Shown piece after piece: positions 35,309-44,464 of a stretch of DNA of 64,000 nucleotides. How positions within the stretch are numbered: position 1 is the first letter of the stretch; each line of letters begins with the position of its first letter. Origin of the DNA: Rhodocaloribacter sp964552015. GTDB taxonomy: Bacteria > Bacteroidota > Rhodothermia > Rhodothermales > ISCAR-4553. The position numbers and the translations under genes are program-made. Location of the stretch: NCBI GenBank assembly GCA_964552015.1, contig CAZKFR010000003.1:1-64000 (forward strand), in the 5' to 3' direction. The notes under the pieces were generated by a model. That model had not been told where the DNA came from. It ran no database searches and saw nothing but the letters and a program-made list of their open reading frames with translations.

Positions 35309-36286
35309 ATGCAGACGGACATCATCCCCCTGGGGACGGCATCGGCCGTGCCCGTGCGCGATCGCCATTTTTCGGCGCTGGTGCTGCGGCACGGCGGGCA
35401 CACGCTGTTGTTCGATTGTGGCGAGGGAACCCAGTTCCAGATGGTCCGGGCCGGGCTCGTCAGTCCCCGTCTCGATGCCATCTTCATCTCGCACTTCCAC
35501 GGCGACCATTTCTACGGGCTGCCCGGGTTGCTGGCGACGATGAGCATGCTCCGCTTTCAGGACGGCGTGACGATCGTCGGACCGAAGGGGCTCGCGGCGG
35601 CACTCGAGGCATTGCCGGGGCTGGACCGCGACTGGCTCACGTTCGACGTGGATTTCGTCGAACTGGAGGAGGGGTGCGGGCCGGTAAAGGTGTTCGAGAC
35701 GGAGTCGTACGTGGTGACGGCGCGGCCGCTGGAGCACACCCTGTTCACGCTCGGCTTCCGCTTCGAAGCGAAGCCCCGTCCCGGGACGCTCGACGTGGAG
35801 GCGGCCCGCGCCCTCGGAGTGAGCGACTACGCGCACTTCCGGCGCCTCAAGGCAGGGCACGACGTGACGCTACCGGACGGGCGCGTGGTGGCCTCGGGCG
35901 ACGTCGTCGGGCCACCGCTGACGGGGCCGGTCTTTGCGTACGTGACCGATACGCGGCCCTGTGAGGCGGGCCGCCTGCTGGCCCGGGGGGCCGACCTGCT
36001 GTACCACGAAGCCACCTTCGGGGAGGACCGGCGCGCACGGGCCCTCGAGACGATGCACACTACCGCCCGGGAGGCCGCCGAGGTGGCGCGCGAGGCCGGC
36101 GTGCGCCGCCTGCTCCTGGGCCACTTCAGCGCCCGCTACGAGGACCCCGCCCCGCTCGTGGCCGAGGCCCGGGCGGTCTTTGAGAACACCGAGGCGGCGC
36201 AGGAGTTAAGGCGATACGTTTTGCGGACGGGGCGCCGCCACCGCGCCGCCGCCGAAGCACGCGACGAGACCGGAGGCGACCGGTAA
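35309..36286 (+). CDS. rnz: ribonuclease Z
   Basis: RNase Z removes the 3' trailer from tRNA precursors. The 325-residue metallo-beta-lactamase-fold protein has the metal motif SHFHGDHFYG (His62, His64, Asp66 and His67), the second-site aspartate in YVTDTRPCE, the HEATF motif, HTTAREAAEVA and LGHFSARY. All are typical of the RNase Z family. The tail after residue 305 is charged and probably flexible. It sits between the two halves of an ABC exporter, all on the plus strand. Confidence 0.95.
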   Translation: MQTDIIPLGTASAVPVRDRHFSALVLRHGGHTLLFDCGEGTQFQMVRAGLVSPRLDAIFISHFHGDHFYGLPGLLATMSMLRFQDGVTIVGPKGLAAALEALPGLDRDWLTFDVDFVELEEGCGPVKVFETESYVVTARPLEHTLFTLGFRFEAKPRPGTLDVEAARALGVSDYAHFRRLKAGHDVTLPDGRVVASGDVVGPPLTGPVFAYVTDTRPCEAGRLLARGADLLYHEATFGEDRRARALETMHTTAREAAEVAREAGVRRLLLGHFSARYEDPAPLVAEARAVFENTEAAQELRRYVLRTGRRHRAAAEARDETGGDR

Positions 36287-36292
36287 AGGACC

Positions 36293-38119
36293 ATGGCCGA
36301 CGCGCGGAAGACACCCGCCAGAAACGACGACCGGGAGGAGGGCGGCTCCTTCGATGGCCGGCTGCTACGCCGGATCATCGCTTACCTGATGCCCTACCGG
36401 GGATGGGTGGCGCTGGCGTTCCTCTCGGTGATGACGGTGGCCTTCCTCGGTCCGCTCCGTCCGAAGCTCGTGCAGCTGGCCATCGACCGGCACATCGTCG
36501 CCGGCGATCTGGACGGGCTCCAGCACATGATCTTCCTCCTGGTCCTGGTACTCCTCGGGGAGGGCGTGCTGGCTTTCGTCAACAGCTACCTGACGCAGTG
36601 GATCGGACAGCAGGCCATCTACGACCTGCGCACGAAGGTCTATCGTCACATCCAGCGGCAACCCCTTGCGTTCTTCGACCGGACGCCGATCGGCCGGCTC
36701 ATCACCCGCGTCACGAGCGACGTCGAGTCGCTCAGCCAGGTGCTCTCGGCCGGCGTCGTCACCATCCTGGGCGACCTGTTCCGGATCGTCTTTATTGCCT
36801 ACTTCATGTTCTCGCTCAACTGGCGCCTGGCGCTGGTGACGCTCGCGGTGGTGCCCGTCATGCTCTGGGCCACGATGTGGTTCAAGAAAAAGGTGCGGGA
36901 GCAGTACCGGGAGACACGCAAGCAGGTGGCCCGGTTGAATGCGTTCCTACAGGAGCACATCACCGGCATGCGGATCGTGCAACTCTTCAACCGCGAGCGC
37001 GAGGAGCTGCGGCGGTTCCGGCAGATCAACGACGACCACCGGCAGGCGCACATCAAGACGATCTTCTACTTCGCCCTCTTCTGGCCCGCCATCGACTTGA
37101 TCGCCTCGACGGCGCTGGGCCTCGTGATCTGGGTGGGCGGTGTCAACGCCATGACGAGCACCGTCACGCTCGGCGTCCTGATTGCCTTCATCCAGTACGC
37201 CCGTCAGTTCTTCGAGCCCATTCGCAACCTCTCGGACCAGTTCAACACGCTCCAGAGCGCCATGGCCGGGGCCGAGCGAATCTTCGACCTGCTCGATCAC
37301 GACGAGGCCCTGCCGGAACCGGCCGACCCGGTACGGCTCGACCGGGTGCGGGGGCATATTGCGTTTCGTAACGTGTGGTTCGCCTACGACCCGCCGCCCG
37401 AGGACGGGGGCGAACCGAATTGGATCCTGCGCGACGTTTCGTTCGAGGCCGAGCCCGGGCAGACCGTCGCCATTGTCGGGGCCACCGGGGCCGGCAAGAC
37501 GACCATCATCAACCTGCTGCTCCGTTTCTATGAGGTACAGCGGGGGCAGATCCTCGTCGATGGCGTCGACATCCGGCGCCTGCGCCTGGCCGACCTGCGC
37601 CGCCACATCGGGCTGGTCCTGCAGGACGTGTTCCTGTTCTCGGGCTCCATCGCACGCAACATCACCCTCGAGGATGCAAGCATCCCGCGGGAACGGGTGG
37701 AAGCCGCCGTCCGGGAGATCGGCGCCGACCGGTTCATCGAAAGGCTGCCGGACCGGTACGAGCACGACGTCAGGGAGCGGGGGTTGTCCCTCTCGCACGG
37801 ACAGCGCCAACTGCTTTCGTTCGTCCGGGCGCTCGTCTACAACCCGGAGATCCTCGTGCTCGACGAGGCGACCTCCAGCGTGGATACGGAGACGGAGCAG
37901 GCCATCCAGGCGGCCCTCGAACGGCTGCTCAGGGGTCGCACGTCGCTCGTCATCGCGCACCGGCTCTCGACCATCCAGCATGCCGACCAGATCCTGGTCA
38001 TGCACCGCGGGCAGATCCGCGAGCGCGGGACCCATCAGGAACTGCTTGCCCTGGGCGGTCTCTACCGCAAGCTTTACGAACTGCAATACAAGGAGCAGGA
38101 ACCGGCCGATGCCGCCTGA
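36293..38119 (+). CDS. ABC exporter half-transporter, catalytic subunit (MdlB-like)
   Basis: This 608-residue ABC exporter half has six membrane segments and a nucleotide-binding domain. Walker A is GATGAGKTT and Walker B is ILVLDEATSSVD with its catalytic glutamate. The signature is LSHGQRQLLS, not LSGGQ. In a heterodimer this altered signature would face the degenerate Walker B of the other half, giving one active and one dead ATP site. The gene begins seven bases after the RNase Z stop. The substrate is unknown; relatives export drugs, lipids or peptides. Confidence 0.9.
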   Translation: MADARKTPARNDDREEGGSFDGRLLRRIIAYLMPYRGWVALAFLSVMTVAFLGPLRPKLVQLAIDRHIVAGDLDGLQHMIFLLVLVLLGEGVLAFVNSYLTQWIGQQAIYDLRTKVYRHIQRQPLAFFDRTPIGRLITRVTSDVESLSQVLSAGVVTILGDLFRIVFIAYFMFSLNWRLALVTLAVVPVMLWATMWFKKKVREQYRETRKQVARLNAFLQEHITGMRIVQLFNREREELRRFRQINDDHRQAHIKTIFYFALFWPAIDLIASTALGLVIWVGGVNAMTSTVTLGVLIAFIQYARQFFEPIRNLSDQFNTLQSAMAGAERIFDLLDHDEALPEPADPVRLDRVRGHIAFRNVWFAYDPPPEDGGEPNWILRDVSFEAEPGQTVAIVGATGAGKTTIINLLLRFYEVQRGQILVDGVDIRRLRLADLRRHIGLVLQDVFLFSGSIARNITLEDASIPRERVEAAVREIGADRFIERLPDRYEHDVRERGLSLSHGQRQLLSFVRALVYNPEILVLDEATSSVDTETEQAIQAALERLLRGRTSLVIAHRLSTIQHADQILVMHRGQIRERGTHQELLALGGLYRKLYELQYKEQEPADAA

Positions 38120-38186
38120 CTTGAACCAGGACGCCGGCGTGTGAAGGAAGGGTCACCGGCGTACGTACGTGAGGGGATCGAAGGCT

Positions 38187-40862
38187 ATGGGGATCATAGA
38201 AACGATAGCGGGTTTCTTCCTGACGGGTATCGCCGGGATGCTGGCGGTCGGACTGGCCATGGCCGGCCGGGACGGCGAAACGTCGGCGGAAAGCCGGGAG
38301 GCGGAACGTGACGCCGAGCGCTTCCGGCGTCTGCTGGATGATGCTCCGGTGGCCATCACGTTGCTACGGATGGACGGTACGCTCATCTATGCCAACCGGG
38401 CCTTCCGGGACCTGGTGCGGGCGTCGGAAGATCAGCCCCTTCATGCGAGCGGCCTCGCCTACCTGGTCCCCGAAGATCAGGTTAAGGCCAGGGCCCGTCT
38501 CGTCGCGTTGAAGCGCGGGGAGGGCGGGACCGTCCGGCGTACCCTGGTTCGTCACGATGGGGCGCGGCGCATCGTGCAGATCACGTCCCGCCCCATGACG
38601 CTCGAGGGCGAGCCGATCATCCACTCGGTGCTGGCCGACGTGACCGAGCTCGAAGAGGCGCGGGCCGAGGCCGAAGCCTCCCTCTCGCTGTTGCGCTCGA
38701 CCCTCGAAGCCACGGACGACGGGATTCTGGTGGTGAGTCGTGAGCGCCGGCCCGTCGTGTACAACCAGCGTTTCTGCGAGATCTGGCACCTCGACCCGGA
38801 GACGATCGAGCGTTCTTCGGATGAGGCGTTGTTGCAGAAGGTGCTCGATCAACTGGAGGACCCCGAAGCGTTCCTGGCCGAGACCGAGGCGCTGTACGCT
38901 GCCCCCGAACGTGAAAGCTTTGACGTGCTCTACTTTCGGGACGGGCGCGTCATCGAGCGCTATTCGCGGCCGCAGCGGCAGGGGGACGTCGTCACGGGAC
39001 GGGTGTGGAGCTTCCGCGACGTGACGATGCGGGACATGGCCGAACAGGCTCTGCGCGAGTCGGAGTACAAGTTTGCGCGGGCCTTCTGGCTGAGCCCCGA
39101 TGCCATGATCATCTCGCGTTTCCGAGACGGGTATTATCTCGACGTCAATGCGGGCTTCGAGCGTCTGACGGGCTACAGCCGGGCCGAAGCCATCGGACGC
39201 ACGCCCATCGAGTTGGGGTTTACAGACGCCGAGGCGCGTGCGCGTTTCATCGCAATGGTTGAGGCCGAAGGGCACGTCCGGGACTGGGAAGTCCAGATTA
39301 CGAGGCGGGATGGGCAGCGTCGCACCTGTCTGATTTCATCCGAACGGTTGGAAGTGGGGGGGGAGACGTGTCTGATCACGGTGGCCCGGGACGTCACGGA
39401 GAAGCTGGCGGCCGAGCGGGCGCTGCGTTACTCCGAAGAAAAGTTCGCCCGTGCTTTTCGCTCTACGCCGGACGCCATCACCATCACGCGCCTGCGTGAC
39501 GGGATGATCCTGGACGTGAACGAGAGCTTCGAACGGATCAGCGGCCATCGCCGGGATGAGGTGATCGGGAAGAAGATGGCTGACATCGGCATCTGGTCCG
39601 CCGATCAGCGGCAGCGCATGGTCGAGGCGCTGGAACGGGAAGGGCGCATCCGGGAGATGCCGTTCCGGTTTGTCATGGCCCACGGTGAGGTCCGGGATTT
39701 TCTCGTCTCGGCGGAAATCTTCGAGCTGGAAGGCGAGGCGTTGCTGGTGGCCATCTCGCGCGACGTGACCGAGCAGAAACGGGCGCAGGAGGCCTTGCGC
39801 GCCCGGGAGGCCCAGCTGAGCACGGTGGTCTCGAACGTGCCCGTCGTGCTCTTCGCGCTGGATCGGGAGGGGCGCTTCACGCTCTCGGAGGGGAAGGGTC
39901 TGGCGAGCCTGGGGCTCGCACCCGGCGAAGTGGTCGGGCAGTCGGCCTTCGAGCTGTATGCGGGCTATCCGGACGTCGTGCAGGCGCTGCGTCGCACGCT
40001 CACCGGCGTGCCCGTATCGTGGACGGCTCATCTCGACGATCTCGTGTTCGAGACCCATATGACGCCCGTCATCGAGGACGACGAGACCGTTTCCGGCCTG
40101 ATCGGTGTCGCTATCGACGTGACCGAGCGGGCCCGAGTAGCCGAGGAACGCGAGCGCCTGATCGAAGAACTCGAAGCCCGCAATGCGGAGCTGGAGCGTT
40201 TCACGTACACCGTCTCTCACGACCTGCGGACCCCGCTCGTAACGATCAAGGGCTTCGCCGGCATGCTTCGTGAGGACCTGGAGGAGGGGCGTCAGGAGCG
40301 TGTCCAGCAAGACATCGACTACATTGAGGGGGCCGCGGACCGCCTGGCGCGCCTGCTCGACGAACTCCTCCAGCTCTCGCGGGCCGGGCGCATCATCCAT
40401 CTGCAGCCGGCCGTGCCGCTGTCCGAGGTGGCGCAGGATGCCGTGCGCGCCGTGATCGGTGCGGGGAAGGAACGGGACGTCGAGGTGGTGATCCAGGACG
40501 ACATGCCGGTCATCACGTGCGACCCGGTACGGATCGGGGAGGTCTACCAGAACCTGGTGGACAATGCCCTGCGCTTCATGGGGGAGCAGACCCACCCGCG
40601 CATCGAACTGGGCGCCCGGCTGGAGGACGGGAGGGTCCGGTGCTGGGTCCGCGACAACGGCATGGGCATTCCCCCCGAGTACCACGAACACATCTTCGGG
40701 CTGTTCGAACGGCTGGAGACGGGCGTGGACGGCACCGGCATCGGGCTGGCGCTCGTGCGGCGCATCGCCGAGGCGCACGGCGGGCGGGCCTGGGTCGAGT
40801 CGGAGGGTGTCGGCAAGGGCAGCACCTTCTACTTTACCCTGCGTACCGACCTAAACGCCTGA
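38187..40862 (+). CDS. multi-PAS sensor histidine kinase
   Basis: This 891-residue kinase has one short N-terminal membrane segment and about five PAS domains. The sequential PAS cores include DDAPVAITLLRMDGTLIYANRAF, FWLSPDAMIISRFRDGYYLDVN and FRSTPDAITITRLRDGMILDVN. The last two are clearly paralogous, a sign of domain duplication. It ends in HisKA (TVSHDLRTPL, histidine near residue 677) and HATPase_c with the N box (NLVDNALRF) and G boxes (RDNGMGIP, GTGIGLAL). It has no receiver domain, and no partner response regulator is adjacent, so it is an orphan kinase. The ATG at 38187 follows a GAAGG ribosome-binding site. Confidence 0.91.
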   Translation: MGIIETIAGFFLTGIAGMLAVGLAMAGRDGETSAESREAERDAERFRRLLDDAPVAITLLRMDGTLIYANRAFRDLVRASEDQPLHASGLAYLVPEDQVKARARLVALKRGEGGTVRRTLVRHDGARRIVQITSRPMTLEGEPIIHSVLADVTELEEARAEAEASLSLLRSTLEATDDGILVVSRERRPVVYNQRFCEIWHLDPETIERSSDEALLQKVLDQLEDPEAFLAETEALYAAPERESFDVLYFRDGRVIERYSRPQRQGDVVTGRVWSFRDVTMRDMAEQALRESEYKFARAFWLSPDAMIISRFRDGYYLDVNAGFERLTGYSRAEAIGRTPIELGFTDAEARARFIAMVEAEGHVRDWEVQITRRDGQRRTCLISSERLEVGGETCLITVARDVTEKLAAERALRYSEEKFARAFRSTPDAITITRLRDGMILDVNESFERISGHRRDEVIGKKMADIGIWSADQRQRMVEALEREGRIREMPFRFVMAHGEVRDFLVSAEIFELEGEALLVAISRDVTEQKRAQEALRAREAQLSTVVSNVPVVLFALDREGRFTLSEGKGLASLGLAPGEVVGQSAFELYAGYPDVVQALRRTLTGVPVSWTAHLDDLVFETHMTPVIEDDETVSGLIGVAIDVTERARVAEERERLIEELEARNAELERFTYTVSHDLRTPLVTIKGFAGMLREDLEEGRQERVQQDIDYIEGAADRLARLLDELLQLSRAGRIIHLQPAVPLSEVAQDAVRAVIGAGKERDVEVVIQDDMPVITCDPVRIGEVYQNLVDNALRFMGEQTHPRIELGARLEDGRVRCWVRDNGMGIPPEYHEHIFGLFERLETGVDGTGIGLALVRRIAEAHGGRAWVESEGVGKGSTFYFTLRTDLNA

Positions 40863-40964
40863 ACGCCGGTGTTCATCCCGGTTTCACGTCCGGCCCGGCA
40901 CGCCGCGACCGGGCCGGCGTTAGCAGGACTGATCAGATGCACTCACCATCGACGAGGACGTACC

Positions 40965-41477
40965 ATGCGACGCCTGTCCGTGTTGCTTGCCGCCTTTTTC
41001 CTGGGGCTGACGGCCGCGATGGCGCAGCCCATCGAGAAGCGGGTCGAAAACCTGGATGTGACCGCCGACGGCTGGGTCTATTTCAGCCTGCGTGAGAACA
41101 GTCCGGTCGTGGTCGTCAACGAGGCGGATGACGACTGGGACCTGGCGTTCAACAGCGTCGAGGTGCGGGTCAACGGAACGGGGCAGTACGTCGACGAGGC
41201 CTTCGACGCGCTCGATGAGGCACCTGCCGAGGGGTACGAGGCGACGTTGCCCACCGGCAGCGGCAAGGCCTGGTACCTCTACCAGTTCGATACGCATACC
41301 ATCGTGCCTATCCCGGACCGCGTGCTCGTCCTCCGCACCCGCGACGGCAAGTACGCCAAGGTGCAGTTCCTCAGCTTCTACAAGGATAGCCCGGATGGCA
41401 CACCCGTCGGCCCGCCCCGCTACTACACGTTTCGCTACGTGATTCAGCCCGACGGCACGCGCTCGTTCACGCGCTGA
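40965..41477 (+). CDS. HmuY family exported protein
   Basis: This 170-residue protein has a signal peptide (LSVLLAAFFLGLTAAMAQ). The mature domain has the HmuY pattern: DDDWDLAFNSVEVRVNG, then VLRTRDGKYAKVQFLSFYK and PRYYTFRYVIQPDG. HmuY proteins are secreted or surface heme-binding proteins that feed a TonB-dependent receptor (HmuR) in Bacteroidota. Here no HmuR-like receptor is adjacent, although a TonB receptor lies about 3 kb away. The two axial histidines of P. gingivalis HmuY cannot be confirmed by eye. The 3' end overlaps the convergent MATE gene by 34 bases. Confidence 0.82.
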   Translation: MRRLSVLLAAFFLGLTAAMAQPIEKRVENLDVTADGWVYFSLRENSPVVVVNEADDDWDLAFNSVEVRVNGTGQYVDEAFDALDEAPAEGYEATLPTGSGKAWYLYQFDTHTIVPIPDRVLVLRTRDGKYAKVQFLSFYKDSPDGTPVGPPRYYTFRYVIQPDGTRSFTR

Positions 41478-42832
41478 GCGGGGCCGGCCCAGACGCTCCG
41501 GCCCACGCCGGGCCAGATGCGCGCCACGCCGAAGGCCGCCCGGACGGCGATCCAGCCGAGGGTGACGGCCCACACGAGCGCCAGCGCCTGCGGGTGCCGC
41601 ACGTCGATGAGGAAGATGCCGATGGTGCCGAGCGTCGTCGCCGCAATCATGGCATTGCGGAGGTAGCGGAAGTCGCCCGTGCCCCAGTGGAGGCCGTCGG
41701 TGGCAAACGAGAGCGCATTGAGCGGTTGCGAGAGGGCCGCCAGATGCCAGGCCGGAACGAACACGGCGACGGCCTCGGCGGGCACCAGCAGGCGGATCAC
41801 AGGCCCTTCGGCGAGCCACATCGCCAGGCCGAGCGCGATGCCTGTGCCCAGGCTCCAGCCGCAGACCACCCGGGCTACGCGCCGCGCCTGCGCCAGGTCG
41901 CCCGCGCCTATGAAAAAGCCGACGAGGCTCTGCCCCGTGACGGCGAAGGCGTCGAGGAACAGGGCGGTGAACATCCACACCTGCCGGATGGCCTGATGGG
42001 CCGCGCCGCCCTCGGCTCCGATGCGGGTAGCCGTCCGCGTCGTCAGCACGAGGAAGAGTGTCAGCAGGCCCGTCCGCACAAACAGGTCGCTGCCTATGCG
42101 GAGGAGGCGTAGAGCCTCGCCCATGGGGAGGCGGGCCGGGCGGCCGAGGCGCCGCAGCACGGTGCCCACGGCCCACGCCGCGCCGATCCACTGGCTCACG
42201 ACGCTGGCCGCCGCCGCCCCGGCGATGCCCAGCGGAGGCACCGGCCCGGCCCCGAAGATGAGCAGGGCGTCCAGAGCAATGTTCAGCGCGTTGACCGTCA
42301 CGGCCACGTAGAGCGGCGTCCGCATGTCCTGCAGCCCCCGGAGCGTCCCGAAGGAGGCCAGGGTCAGGAGGACGGCCGGCGCCCCGAACCAGCGGAGGCG
42401 GATGTACGTAACGGCGGCTTCGTGCAGATCGCCCGCGGCGCCCATCACCGTAGCGGCAGCGCCGGAGAGCGGGTAGCCGGCGAGCAGGAGCATCCCCCCG
42501 AAGACGGCGGCCAGCGCCAGGGCCAGGCCGTTCATCCGGCGGGCGTGCGTGGTGTCGCCCCGTCCGTGGGCTTGCGCCACCTCGGTCTGCGTGCCGACAC
42601 CGAGGAAGTTGAAGATCCAGAAGACGCTCGAGAGCACCATCGTGCCCACACCGAGGGCCGCCAGCGGCGTCGCCCCCAGCCGGGCCACGAACGCCGTGTC
42701 CACCAGCCCCGTCACCGGCTCGGCCACAAGGGAGAAGAGCACGGGCGCGGAGAGCCCGATGAGCGTCCGGTGGGGGCGGCGGGTGAACGGATGGGGCGGC
42801 GTGTTCAAGGGCTCCAGGGGCCGGGTTCGCAC
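41444..42832 (-). CDS. MATE family efflux transporter
   Basis: This protein of about 462 residues has twelve hydrophobic segments and belongs to the MATE family of Na+ or H+ coupled drug and toxin antiporters. The N-lobe start (LIGLSAPVLFSLVAEPVTGLVDTAFVARLG) is typical of the DinF-like branch. The coding frame extends upstream to a TTG at 42901, only ten bases from an operator-like repeat. A GTG at 42832 is preferred because it leaves room for a promoter. The gene diverges from arsR and may be controlled by it, which suggests export of arsenicals, as described for the MATE-type ArsK. The substrate is inferred only. Confidence 0.88.
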   Translation of the reverse strand: MRTRPLEPLNTPPHPFTRRPHRTLIGLSAPVLFSLVAEPVTGLVDTAFVARLGATPLAALGVGTMVLSSVFWIFNFLGVGTQTEVAQAHGRGDTTHARRMNGLALALAAVFGGMLLLAGYPLSGAAATVMGAAGDLHEAAVTYIRLRWFGAPAVLLTLASFGTLRGLQDMRTPLYVAVTVNALNIALDALLIFGAGPVPPLGIAGAAAASVVSQWIGAAWAVGTVLRRLGRPARLPMGEALRLLRIGSDLFVRTGLLTLFLVLTTRTATRIGAEGGAAHQAIRQVWMFTALFLDAFAVTGQSLVGFFIGAGDLAQARRVARVVCGWSLGTGIALGLAMWLAEGPVIRLLVPAEAVAVFVPAWHLAALSQPLNALSFATDGLHWGTGDFRYLRNAMIAATTLGTIGIFLIDVRHPQALALVWAVTLGWIAVRAAFGVARIWPGVGRSVWAGPAQRVNERVPSG

Positions 42833-42910
42833 GGTCGGCTGCTTGTTGCCGGATCGAAGGGGGAAGTTCCGCCGGAAAAGTTTTTTTCGTCTCCGATGCA
42901 ACTTCGGAAT

Positions 42911-42943
42911 GTTTTATCGTATATTTACGATAAACGATAAAAC
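42911..42943. promoter_or_regulatory. probable ArsR operator, 10-base perfect inverted repeat
   Basis: GTTTTATCGT (42911-42920) and ACGATAAAAC (42934-42943) are perfectly complementary around a 13-base AT-rich centre. The site lies between the divergent MATE and arsR genes, 13 bases before the arsR ATG, where ArsR/SmtB repressors normally bind. Confidence 0.75.
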
Positions 42944-42956
42944 GACGGGTGCTCTC

Positions 42957-43286
42957 ATGGCAACGACCAAGACGGAAGCCTTCGCGAAAGCGGACGTCGA
43001 TCTGGCCGCCCTGGCGAAGGCGCTGGCCCATCCGGCGCGGCCGGCGATCCTGCGTGCGCTGGCATCCATGCAGACGTGCATCTGCGGCGATCTGGTGGAG
43101 GTTCTGCCGCTGGCCCAGGCCACGGTCTCGCAACACCTGAAGGTGCTCAAGGAGGCGGGTCTGATTATCGGCGAAGTGGAGGGGCCGCGTGTCTGTTACT
43201 GCCTGGACGTGAGGGCACTCCGTCGTGCCCGGGCCGCCTTCGAGGCGTTTTTCGAGGCGTTGTCTCTGCCGGAGGATGTCTGCTGA
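42957..43286 (+). CDS. arsR: ArsR/SmtB family metalloregulator
   Basis: This 109-residue winged-helix repressor has the helix-turn-helix LPLAQATVSQHLKVLKEAGLI. The sensing pair Cys41 and Cys43 lies in CICGDLV, matching the CxC in the DNA-recognition region of arsenite-sensing ArsR. Extra cysteines stand at 80, 82 and 109. It should release DNA when As(III) binds. The ATG at 42957 was chosen although the frame is open further upstream, because homology starts here and the inverted repeat would otherwise be coding. arsM follows after 39 bases. Confidence 0.92.
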   Translation: MATTKTEAFAKADVDLAALAKALAHPARPAILRALASMQTCICGDLVEVLPLAQATVSQHLKVLKEAGLIIGEVEGPRVCYCLDVRALRRARAAFEAFFEALSLPEDVC

Positions 43287-43325
43287 GCACCCGGCCTTTT
43301 TTATCCATCATCAACGGAGAGAACC

Positions 43326-44243
43326 ATGACCATAGACGTACAGGCCCGGCGGACCGGGCACACGCGGGAAGTCGTCATTACCGCCGAGACGAAGCCCTGC
43401 TGCGACACCGACTGCTGCGGCGGAACGACGGAGGAGACGACCACGACGCCAGAGGAGGCCGGGGCGATCCGGGAGCTGGTGCGGGCGAAGTACGGTGCAC
43501 TGGCCGCGTCCGACGAGGCGGGCTGTGGCTGTGGCAGTGCCTGTTGCGGAGACGAGGTCTCGATGGTCGGCGAGGCGTATGACGATGTGGAAGGCTACGT
43601 GGCCGAGGCCGACCTGCGCCTGGGCTGCGGCCTGCCCACAAAGCTGGCCGGCATCCGCCCGGGCGACACCGTCCTCGATCTGGGCTCCGGCGCCGGCCTC
43701 GACGCCTTCATCGCCCGCACGCTCGTCGGGGCCGGGGGCGAGGTGCTCGGTGTGGACATGACGCCCGAAATGGTGGCCCGTGCCCGCAAAAACGCCGCGA
43801 AGCTCGGCTATGAGAACGTCCGCTTCGTCGAAGGCGACATCGAGGCGCTGCCGCTCGAGGACGAGCGGGTCGACGTGGTCATCAGCAACTGCGTGCTCAA
43901 CCTGGTGCCGGACAAGCGCCGGGCCTTCGCGGAGATGTTTCGTGTGCTCCGCCCGGGCGGGCATTTCACCGTCTCGGACATCGTCGTGCGGGGCGGGCTG
44001 CCCGGGGCCGTCCGGCGCTCGGCCGAGCTCTACGCGGGCTGCGTCGCCGGCGCCGTCGAGGAGGCAACCTACCTGGACTGGCTGCGCGAGGCCGGTTTCG
44101 AGGAGGTGCGGGTGCTGGAGGAGAAGGTCATCCCGGTGCCGGACGAAGTGATCCTCGAATACGTCGACGCGGACGAGCTGGCCGCCTATCGCCGGCGGGG
44201 CGGGGCCATCGTGAGCGTGACGGTTTACGGCAGGAAACCCTGA
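43326..44243 (+). CDS. arsM: arsenite S-adenosylmethyltransferase
   Basis: ArsM methylates arsenite using S-adenosylmethionine. The 305-residue protein has the SAM motif VLDLGSGAGLDAFIA near residue 116 and conserved arsenic-binding cysteines at about 189 (ISNCVLN) and 239 (YAGCVAG), spaced 50 apart as in known ArsM; Cys101 is the likely third. The N-terminal 75 residues contain further Cys clusters (KPCCDTDCCGG and GCGCGSACCG), which may bind extra metal. A good ribosome-binding site (GGAGAG) precedes the ATG. It lies just downstream of arsR, followed by a terminator. Confidence 0.95.
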   Translation: MTIDVQARRTGHTREVVITAETKPCCDTDCCGGTTEETTTTPEEAGAIRELVRAKYGALAASDEAGCGCGSACCGDEVSMVGEAYDDVEGYVAEADLRLGCGLPTKLAGIRPGDTVLDLGSGAGLDAFIARTLVGAGGEVLGVDMTPEMVARARKNAAKLGYENVRFVEGDIEALPLEDERVDVVISNCVLNLVPDKRRAFAEMFRVLRPGGHFTVSDIVVRGGLPGAVRRSAELYAGCVAGAVEEATYLDWLREAGFEEVRVLEEKVIPVPDEVILEYVDADELAAYRRRGGAIVSVTVYGRKP

Positions 44244-44265
44244 GACCGTACGGGTTTCGGCTTTC

Positions 44266-44305
44266 GACGGGGGAAGGTGCCGGTCGCCTTCCCCCGTTCA
44301 TTTTG
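44266..44305 (+). terminator. rho-independent terminator of the arsR-arsM operon
   Basis: CGGGGGAAGG (44268-44277) pairs perfectly with CCTTCCCCCG (44287-44296), and TTCATTTTG follows. It lies 23 bases after the arsM stop. Confidence 0.85.
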
Positions 44306-44464
44306 TATGGATCGGGCGCGTGGCATTGCCCCGTCCCCATGCCATCGGTAGTTTGATGGAGCGTAACACCACCCCGGTCAACGCAACCAACCCCCGGTCG
44401 TGGTGGCCTCCTCTCCCGGGATGGCCGCTTTTTCGGGTATACCTCATCCCCATCCTGGCGCACG

